This document shows, one piece after another, positions 1 to 5,772 of a stretch of DNA of 16,078 bases. Under the pieces are notes generated by a model. That model did no database searches and had not been told where the DNA came from. It saw only the letters and a list, made by a program, of their open reading frames with translations. Each line of letters starts with the position of its first letter. Position 1 is the first letter of the stretch. The stretch spans positions 1 to 16,078 of the forward strand of contig JANBQS010000522.1 in NCBI GenBank assembly GCA_027577415.1. The letters run 5' to 3'. A program made the position numbers and the translations under genes. This stretch comes from Coemansia sp. RSA 922. Taxonomy: Eukaryota; Kickxellomycota; Kickxellomycetes; Kickxellales; Kickxellaceae.

Positions 1-242
1 GTTGATATTTTTATGAATATATCCGTGACATGCATATCATCGCTTGACATGTATTGCATTCACCATTGTTCTCGTTATCTTTGAATGGAACGACATGTAC
101 AAAAGGTGGTGGAGAGGAAGGGGGAGATAACTGATATATGTACTATAGATAGGATAAAATTGACGAATGTGAAGGGAAAGGGAGAAAAGGATACCCAGCA
201 AGCAAATGTAGAGGAAGGAAGGGAGAAAAAGAGAGGGCATGC

Positions 243-1157
243 TTACTGTTTGCTCACTGCGGACCAATTCAGGCTGTCACCCCGAGAGCCTTGGTAGGCA
301 CTGGGTCGAGGTCCTGCTGGCTCTGACGCTCCCTGAAATTGCGGTGGCGCTGGCCTCAATGGCTGCTGTCCGCTGTTGCCTCCCGCCCTTGGCGGCTGGG
401 GTGGTGGCGCTCCACTATTCATAGGCCCTCCTCCCACGCTGCCCTGAGGCGGACCCATGTATCCCGACTGCCCCATGCCCATGTTTGGCTGCGACTGGCT
501 CAAGCCCTGTGGTGGCCTCATGTTATTCGGCGGCGGACCCATGTTCTGCTGTGGCCTCATGTTGTTCTGAGGTGGACCCATGTTCTGCGGCGGGTATCCA
601 CCACCGCCACCACCGTAGGGTCTAAAGTTCTGCTGCTGCGGCGGCTGTTGAGGTGGATATCCTCCACCACCGCCAGGCCCAAAGTTTTGCTGCCGAGGCG
701 GGTACCCACCTCCGCCATAGTTGTTCTGTGGCGGATATCCTCCACCACCGTAGCTGTTGTTCTGAGGCGGGTATCCTCCGCCGCCACCGCCGTAGTTTGG
801 TTGAGGTGGGTAGGCACCAAAGCCGCCGTCAAAGTCGTTGGGAGGAGACGAGGGAACAGCAAAGCCTCCAGGCTGGCCACCGGCAAACCCACCAGGTCCA
901 GCATATCCACTTGGAGCGCCAGGCATTTGGAACGACATTGGGCCTGAACCTACAGCTGGGTTGTTGGAGTTCGAGTATTGGTTGTTTGGCGGCCTACCAC
1001 CGCCGCCGAGCGACCTACAGCAGTCGTCGTTGTTGTCTGGCGCGTAACCCATCGATCGATACCCGTCATCGCCGTAGTTGGGTGCAGGCGGGTATCCACC
1101 ACTGTTGCCGAAAGAGTCGGATGGCGGGTAACCGTTATAATTATTTGGTGGATACAT
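243..1157 (-). CDS. Gly/Pro/Tyr/Asn/Gln-rich low-complexity protein, function unknown
   Basis: A 304-residue open frame starts with ATG at 1155-1157 and stops at TAA 243-245. I do not recognise a folded domain. Almost the whole chain is low complexity: residues about 114-190 repeat the pattern GGGGYPPQNNY with variation, residues about 191-216 repeat NMGPPQNNMRP-like units, and the end is Pro/Gly/Gln-rich. There is no signal peptide or membrane segment, so a cytoplasmic disordered protein is likely. Heads of this kind are known at the N terminus of fungal metacaspases, annexins and penta-EF-hand proteins, but no such catalytic or EF-hand domain is present here. The stop codon lies inside GTAAGC, a good donor site at 246-241, so the gene may be spliced and continue beyond the left edge; it could then be only the N-terminal part of a larger protein. 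It is transcribed away from arp2. Confidence 0.7.
   Translation of the reverse strand: MYPPNNYNGYPPSDSFGNSGGYPPAPNYGDDGYRSMGYAPDNNDDCCRSLGGGGRPPNNQYSNSNNPAVGSGPMSFQMPGAPSGYAGPGGFAGGQPGGFAVPSSPPNDFDGGFGAYPPQPNYGGGGGGYPPQNNSYGGGGYPPQNNYGGGGYPPRQQNFGPGGGGGYPPQQPPQQQNFRPYGGGGGGYPPQNMGPPQNNMRPQQNMGPPPNNMRPPQGLSQSQPNMGMGQSGYMGPPQGSVGGGPMNSGAPPPQPPRAGGNSGQQPLRPAPPQFQGASEPAGPRPSAYQGSRGDSLNWSAVSKQ
510..818 (-). repeat. Degenerate tandem repeats coding GGGGYPPQNN and NMGPPQNNMRP units
   Basis: In the 588-818 part, about six imperfect units encode glycine runs followed by YPPQ or YPPR and Asn/Gln. The adjoining 510-587 part encodes three units built on NMGPP or NMRPP. Unit lengths vary and DNA copies are diverged, so these are coding low-complexity repeats and not a fresh microsatellite. 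Confidence 0.75.
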
Positions 1158-2062
1158 AATAGAGAGAAAAAATAAATAAATAAGTACTGCTTGAAGAAGA
1201 GAAAAGGAAAGAAAAGAGAAAGACTTGAGCTTAATGGCAAAGAAGAAGAGGAGGGAAAAAAGATGAGTGGAGCAAAGACTTTGCTGCGGCCTGGGAGGCC
1301 TCGCCCCTTTCCTTTTAAGCGAAAATCAAGACTTGCCTCTGAGCACACACTTGCTTATGCGAGATTGGGCACGAGGTGTGCGTGTGTGTGTGACGGCGAC
1401 GGGGCGACTGTGTGCCGCCAAGTGTTGAAAGCCCTACGGAAAAAGAGATTGACAACCGGCTGACCTATTTTTGGAGTACTCTCTTTTCAAGCAAGGGGGA
1501 TGCACTATCAATACCTACCAGCATGGAATGTTCCAGACACTCGCATTTTGCCATGACATGTGCTGGCGAGTATCTAGGTCATCAGTCTATATTGCTCATG
1601 GTGAACGGATCGAGAGGAATAGGCTGCGGGCAGAAGGCAACCAGCTACTGCAAAGGCTGCCCCTTCTTTGGGGGAGGGGTGTCGCTGTTGAGGTGACTTT
1701 GGGGGGACATCTTCTCAGATGAGGAAACAGCGCGCCAAGGGAAGGTGTCTCTTTCCTCAAAGGCTGTCACACGCCCCTCATGTTCATGAGAACACGGGCA
1801 AACAGAGGCTGCTAAGCAATGGCAACAACGGCATAATTTCCTTAACATCGGATGTTTGGTACGGAACCTTCCATCGACCTGAACCACTAATCACGCACAC
1901 TGGATTTGATCTGCTAGAGGTGCTGGAGTAGGGGGAGGTGGAAAAAGCAGCCTTAGCCTCAGGAACCTTGAGCTTCAATTGAATCTTGCAAGTCCGTCCA
2001 TCTATTTATCTTGCTTTCATTTACAACATTCCCTCCTTCATCTTTCTTTCTCTCTGGCGCAA
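1158..2062. promoter_or_regulatory. Divergent intergenic region between the PGY-rich gene and arp2
   Basis: This 905-bp spacer lies between two start codons facing away from each other and must hold both promoters and 5' leaders. The last 60 bases before arp2 are strongly pyrimidine-rich on the plus strand, a common fungal leader feature. Purine-rich sequence at 1158-1265 mirrors this for the minus-strand gene. A short GT-rich tract lies near 1376-1391. Small open frames at 1191-1463 and 1412-1696 show no domain and no conserved look; I do not call them genes. No clear TATA box was identified. Confidence 0.6.
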
Positions 2063-3259
2063 ATGGCTAACAACAGCAATGTGCTTGTAGTCGACAATGG
2101 CACAGGTTTTGCCAAAGTCGGCTACGCAGGTTCGAATTTCCCCGAACACGTCTTCCCATCTGTCGTTGGTCGGCCCATGCTCCGCGCCGAAGAAGCTACC
2201 ACAGTCGGCGACATGCCATACGAGATAAAGGACATCAACGTTGGCGACGAAGCAGCGGCACTGCGCGCCATTCTCGAAATGTCCTACCCGCTAGAGAACG
2301 GCATTATTAAGAACTGGGAAGACATGCAGCATGTCTGGGATTACACGTTTTACGAGAAGCTCAAAGTCGACCCCCGCCAATGCAAAGTCCTATTGACTGA
2401 GGCGCCGCTGAACCCAAAGGCCAACCGCCAGAAAATGTGCGAAGTCATGTTTGAGCGCTACGGCTTTGATGGCGTCTACGTGGCCATCCAAGCGGTACTT
2501 ACGCTCTACGCACAGGGAGTGCTCACTGGTGTAGTCATTGACTCTGGCGATGGCGTTACACACATTATCCCAGTGTACCAGGGATACTCGCTGCCGCATT
2601 TGACTAAGCGTCTGGATGTCGCTGGTCGCCACGTCACTCGCTACCTGATCAAGCTATTGCAGCTACGCGGCTATGCATTCAACCGCACGGCTGACTTTGA
2701 AACTGTGCGTCAGATCAAGGAAAAGGTCTGCTACGTCAGCTATGACTTGGATCTCGATAAAAAGCTTGCTACCGAGACTACCACGCTGGTTGAAAGCTAT
2801 ACACTGCCCGATGGTCGCGTTATCAAAGTTGGTTCGGAGCGCTTCCAGGCTCCCGAGTGCCTGTTCCAGCCAGAGCTTATTGACGTCGAGTCTCCTGGTA
2901 TTGCTGAGCTGCTCATTAACACGGTGCAGGCTGCTCCTATCGATATGCGTGCCGATCTGTATAAGCATGTTGTTCTCTCGGGTGGCTCGTCCATGTACCC
3001 AGGTCTGCCTAGCCGTTTGGAGAAGGAGACTAAGCAGCTGTATCTCCAGAACGTCCTTAACGGCGATATCTCGAGACTCGACAAATTCAAGCTGCAGATT
3101 AATGACCCACCTAACCGCAGACACATGGTGTTCTTGGGCGGCGCCGTCTTGGCTGACGTTATGAAGGATAACGCATCTGCTTGGGTCACAAAGAGCGAGT
3201 GGGACGAGATGGGTCCCAGGGCTCTTGACAAGTTGGCGGTTTATGAGATGCGCGACTAG
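2063..3259 (+). CDS. ARP2: Actin-related protein 2 (Arp2/3 complex subunit)
   Basis: This 398-residue protein is Arp2, one of the two actin-like subunits of the Arp2/3 complex that nucleates branched actin filaments at endocytic patches. The actin ATPase fold is complete: phosphate loop 1 VVDNGTG at residues 9-15, phosphate loop 2 [10 protein letters not shown] at 158-167, the adenosine-contact segment [15 protein letters not shown] at 305-319, and the C-terminal block [12 protein letters not shown] at 354-365. Stretches such as [26 protein letters not shown] and [12 protein letters not shown] are typical of Arp2 and differ from conventional actin. The Thr pair whose phosphorylation activates animal Arp2 corresponds to Thr239-Thr240 in TETTTLVES. 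The frame is open upstream to 1979, but the family N terminus begins at ATG 2063, which follows a pyrimidine-rich leader. Length matches the usual 390-400 residues. No intron interrupts it. Confidence 0.98.
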   Translation: MANNSNVLVVDNGTGFAKVGYAGSNFPEHVFPSVVGRPMLRAEEATTVGDMPYEIKDINVGDEAAALRAILEMSYPLENGIIKNWEDMQHVWDYTFYEKLKVDPRQCKVLLTEAPLNPKANRQKMCEVMFERYGFDGVYVAIQAVLTLYAQGVLTGVVIDSGDGVTHIIPVYQGYSLPHLTKRLDVAGRHVTRYLIKLLQLRGYAFNRTADFETVRQIKEKVCYVSYDLDLDKKLATETTTLVESYTLPDGRVIKVGSERFQAPECLFQPELIDVESPGIAELLINTVQAAPIDMRADLYKHVVLSGGSSMYPGLPSRLEKETKQLYLQNVLNGDISRLDKFKLQINDPPNRRHMVFLGGAVLADVMKDNASAWVTKSEWDEMGPRALDKLAVYEMRD

Positions 3260-3281
3260 ACAAGCCTTTTTTTTCAATTTT

Positions 3282-3295
3282 CTTTATATATAAAG
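3282..3295. terminator. 14-bp perfect AT-rich palindrome between convergent stop codons
   Basis: The bases CTTTATATATAAAG form a perfect palindrome in the 44-bp gap between the arp2 stop (3259) and the LYR-gene stop (3304). A T-rich tract precedes it at about 3266-3282. TATATA is the classical fungal 3'-end efficiency element, and being palindromic it reads the same for both genes. Its role in 3'-end formation is inferred. Confidence 0.45.
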
Positions 3296-3303
3296 TCATT
3301 TAG

Positions 3304-4388
3304 CTATGCTTTAGAAATGTCTAGCCCGGCTATGTCAATGAGATTGGCTTCTCCTAGTCCCCGCTTTCCTGAAAGTAAAGACTTTGCAAACACGTAGTGC
3401 TTCTTGGGCACAAAATCGGGCTTCTCTCTACCCACCGCGTCAACCGTATTGCGACGCGCCATAGATTTAACGTACTTGCCCGTATTCGGCACCTCTACAG
3501 TCTTGACCTCCATCATGGTAACTTGCTCCAGCAATGTGCGATAGTAGCGTATAATCTGTCGTTTGGGCGGCATTTTGACCCAGGTCTTTGTCCAAAGCTC
3601 CAAGGCACTTTTATCCTCCTCTGAGGCCAACAAGCTGGTTGTATCGATTATTCCGGTTCGCGCCCGTTCTTCCAATACTGCCATGGTTGCCTTATCTACA
3701 GGAGGTTTGATTTTATGTCGTATATCAGACCAGTACCTGTCTTGCATTTTGGCCACATTTAGCGGCTGCTTGGAGCGAAGCACTAAAGGGTTGACTTGTA
3801 ACTTGGACTCTCCCAAATAGTTCTTGGCGATAGCGTAAAATGCTGGTCGATATTTAGATACTTGCTCCAAGTTACCAAATATCTCTTCGCGCTTTCCTAG
3901 TCCAGCTATCGCCTACATATATTGTAAACATACATTAGTTGGTGGTTATGTTGTTTCATGAGCAATATTGATATTATACTTACATTTATCATATGTACTC
4001 TGCGTGGTCCCTTTCTCCCGTATCCAAATTCTAGAACGCTGACGACATCGGCGTATCGGTGTTTGTTGGCCCTCTCTAACAAATGCATCGTCTATACCAA
4101 AATAAAATTTTTTTCGTTGTTGGTAGTAGGTAATTTTTTATATATAGTATGTGTTTGAATTAATAAACTTACTGTTCGTGCATTGCGCAGCCTTTTATGC
4201 GCTCGTTCGTGGTTGCGGTCATGTAGTCCACCGCGAAACTTTGCCTTTGCATATGACTGAATAAACTCGCTTGTATTATCATCGAAAAATGCCCGTGCTT
4301 GCTTGAGTATCCCACGATACACACCCATCACTTTGCTACGCGATGGAGGAGCAACACTCAGAGGTTTTGTTCGTAGTAAAAACTCCAT
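3304..4388 (-). CDS. LYR-motif (Complex1_LYR-like) protein with long C-terminal extension, three exons
   Basis: The spliced gene is join(4173-4388, 3984-4091, 3304-3912) on the minus strand and encodes 310 residues. All junctions are phase 0: donors are GTAAGT at both introns, acceptors TATAG and TGTAG. Residues about 20-105 look like an LYR-family helical domain: VYRGIL at 23-28 stands for the LYR tripeptide, followed by a distal Phe, the basic segment KAKFRGGLHDRNHERAHKRLRNAR, and further helices. LYR proteins are small mitochondrial factors that bind acyl carrier protein and serve iron-sulfur or respiratory-complex assembly or the mitoribosome. The remaining 200 residues (KPPVDKATM, KMPPKRQIIRYYRTLLEQV) are basic and unrecognised; typical LYR proteins are about 90-130 residues. 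Mitochondrial location is an inference. The exact subfamily is not clear to me. Confidence 0.8.
3913..3983 (-). other. Intron 2 of the LYR-motif gene (71 nt)
   Basis: Donor GTAAGT begins at 3983 and the acceptor AG ends at 3913. An ACTAAT branch-like element sits in the second half. Removing it keeps the frame and joins HMIN to AIAGLGK. Confidence 0.85.
4092..4172 (-). other. Intron 1 of the LYR-motif gene (81 nt)
   Basis: Donor GTAAGT begins at 4172 and the acceptor TATAG ends at 4092. It is AT-rich compared with its exons. Removing it joins RNART to TMHLLERANK in frame. Confidence 0.85.
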
Positions 4389-4425
4389 TAACAAAAATAA
4401 ACAGCTAATAAACAGCAAAAGTCAT

Positions 4426-4431
4426 TTTATT
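4426..4431 (-). terminator. AATAAA polyadenylation signal for the DM9-repeat gene
   Basis: The minus strand reads AATAAA 67 nt after the stop codon at 4498. Cleavage 10-30 nt further on would fall about 10-30 nt before the start codon of the next minus-strand gene at 4388. Confidence 0.5.
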
Positions 4432-4497
4432 CAATAGGCTGTATATAGATATTTCAATATATTAAAGTGCTCCACCAATCATATATGGGAAGGTTTA

Positions 4498-5232
4498 CTA
4501 ATTGGTATACGCCAATACCATATAGTTCTCTGTAGTCAGCTCCTTGTGGCCATAGGGATAAGACATGCCCTTCTTGATATGTGGTGCACACTTGCCTAGC
4601 TGCTGCGAGCCCTCAGTCATAGTCTTGGCAATATACAGTTGCTCACCCGAGTCCTCATGTCCGCCCTCCACAGGTTTAAATCCCTTGATACTCAGTGGAC
4701 CATCCTGCTTGACCCAATAAAGCTGGCTAGCGTCGCCACACAAAACCTGGTACTCTCTGACATTTACTTCTTTGTGGCCGAACCCAATAGCACAGCCGCC
4801 ATTTTCAATATGACGGCCGGCCTTTCCAGGATGCAAACCGCCCTTGTACATGGCGCGAGCGACAAATAGTGGGGCTCCATCCTTTTCTACTCCTCCTTGC
4901 ACCGCCCTATCAGGGATAAACCCGTCCGACGCCGACACCCACTGGATACCACGGTTGGGGCCGCTGCGACCGCCTTGAGGTTGACTAGGGCCGCCTTGAG
5001 GCTGTCCTGGGCCGCCTTGAGGTTGTCCTGGGCCGCCTTGGAAATGTTGCTGTTGTTGACCGTGGTTTCCACCACCAGGCGGATGCTGGGACATACCTCC
5101 GGGTCCTTGCTGAGAAGAAAATCCACCCGGTGGTGGTGGACGCTGACCGTATCCACCAGGTCCGCCTCCTGGAGGTCCACCCTGGTATCCCTGCTGACCT
5201 TGGTTACCCATTCCTTGAGGATATCCAGACAT
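4498..5232 (-). CDS. Gly/Pro/Gln-rich protein with two C-terminal DM9 (DUF3421) repeats
   Basis: This single-exon gene encodes 244 residues. Residues 1-95 are disordered and Gly/Pro/Gln-rich, including about four copies of a PGQPQGG heptad near 66-88. Residues about 96-166 and 172-242 are two DM9 repeats: each has an aromatic start (IQWVSASDG; LYWVKQDG), a central block with FVARAMYKGGLHPGK or YIAKTMTEGSQQLGK, and a closing FGHKEV/YGHKEL then EYQVL/NYMVL. DM9 proteins are known in insects, flatworms and bivalves; an oyster member is a mannose-binding lectin, and a mosquito member responds to Plasmodium. The fungal role is not established. No signal peptide is seen, so it is probably intracellular, and carbohydrate binding here is only inferred. 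It starts at ATG 5230-5232; its 3' end crowds the LYR gene. Confidence 0.9.
   Translation of the reverse strand: MSGYPQGMGNQGQQGYQGGPPGGGPGGYGQRPPPPGGFSSQQGPGGMSQHPPGGGNHGQQQQHFQGGPGQPQGGPGQPQGGPSQPQGGRSGPNRGIQWVSASDGFIPDRAVQGGVEKDGAPLFVARAMYKGGLHPGKAGRHIENGGCAIGFGHKEVNVREYQVLCGDASQLYWVKQDGPLSIKGFKPVEGGHEDSGEQLYIAKTMTEGSQQLGKCAPHIKKGMSYPYGHKELTTENYMVLAYTN
4970..5041 (-). repeat. 21-bp tandem repeat coding PGQPQGG heptads
   Basis: About three and a half copies of a 21-bp unit (plus-strand core CCGCCTTGAGGTTGTCCTGGG) lie at 4970-4990, 4991-5011, 5012-5032 and a partial copy after that. Copies 2 and 3 differ at one base, which suggests recent slippage or duplication inside the disordered head of the DM9 protein. 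Confidence 0.85.
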
Positions 5233-5772
5233 TGATAGCTAATATAAACGTAATGAAAAAAGGCTATAGAGAAAATATATGTTGAGAAGGAAAAAAAAAA
5301 TATGTTGGTTCATATCCTCAATAGCTTGTCATACCTGTCCGCTACCTTTTTATATTGATGTTCCCTTTCCTCCACTCGTTCGCTTTCTGGTGGAAAACAA
5401 CACTTGGGCAAAGCGGCGTGTGTACAGGCCTATGTTTAAACATATCCCCTAGTCCACTTCTATTCAAGAATCTGCAAGCACAGGCGCCTTTTTGACATTA
5501 CATTGTCAAGAGACAATACACATGCACTCACCTTCTTCTGCTCTAAGCGCAGCCGGGTGAGAAAAGAATACGTCAAGAAGGAGCAGGGGAGACATTGAAG
5601 AGGATAGTGACGTGTGTGGATGTGCGTCTCTTGCAAAAAGCAAAAAGCAAAAGGCAAGAATAAAAATAAAATATTGCTATGACATGACGTAAGAGCTGAT
5701 GTTAATAAAGCTCATATGCTATGAGGTAATCTTTATATGATCGACAATATGCCAGTTAAATGATAATCCGGG
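5233..5772 (-). promoter_or_regulatory. Upstream region of the DM9 gene and 3' flank of abp1
   Basis: This 540-bp stretch has no gene. It must hold the promoter and leader of the DM9 gene and the abp1 3' end, both on the minus strand. Visible elements are TGACGTAA (5685-5692) and TGACGTG (5608-5614), both resembling ATF/CREB sites; CCCCT (around 5447) and AGGGG (around 5585), resembling stress elements; and a short AGCAAAA tandem repeat. Function of any of these is inferred. Confidence 0.45.
5633..5655. repeat. Short GCAAAAA tandem repeat
   Basis: Three 7-bp units (GCAAAAA, GCAAAAA, GCAAAAG) are followed by GCAAG. On the minus strand this is a pyrimidine-rich tract upstream of the DM9 gene. 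It is short and may have no function. Confidence 0.6.

Noticed and set aside
339..947. 202-residue plus-strand open frame opposite the PGY-rich gene
   Set aside because: It is an antisense shadow of a repeat-rich coding region with no recognisable domain; composition is explained by the opposite strand.
1376..1391. GT microsatellite
   Set aside because: The tract is only about eight dinucleotides with interruptions, too short to be called a notable repeat.
1191..1696. Two small plus-strand open frames upstream of arp2
   Set aside because: They overlap in different frames, have no domain, and no codon pattern unlike intergenic DNA.
1979..2062. 28-residue in-frame N-terminal extension of Arp2
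   Set aside because: The conserved Arp2 N terminus begins at ATG 2063, and the extension is encoded by a pyrimidine-rich leader typical of an untranslated region.
2126..2140. tRNA B-box-like GGTTCGAATTT
   Set aside because: It lies within conserved Arp2 coding sequence, with no A box or acceptor-stem pairing around it.
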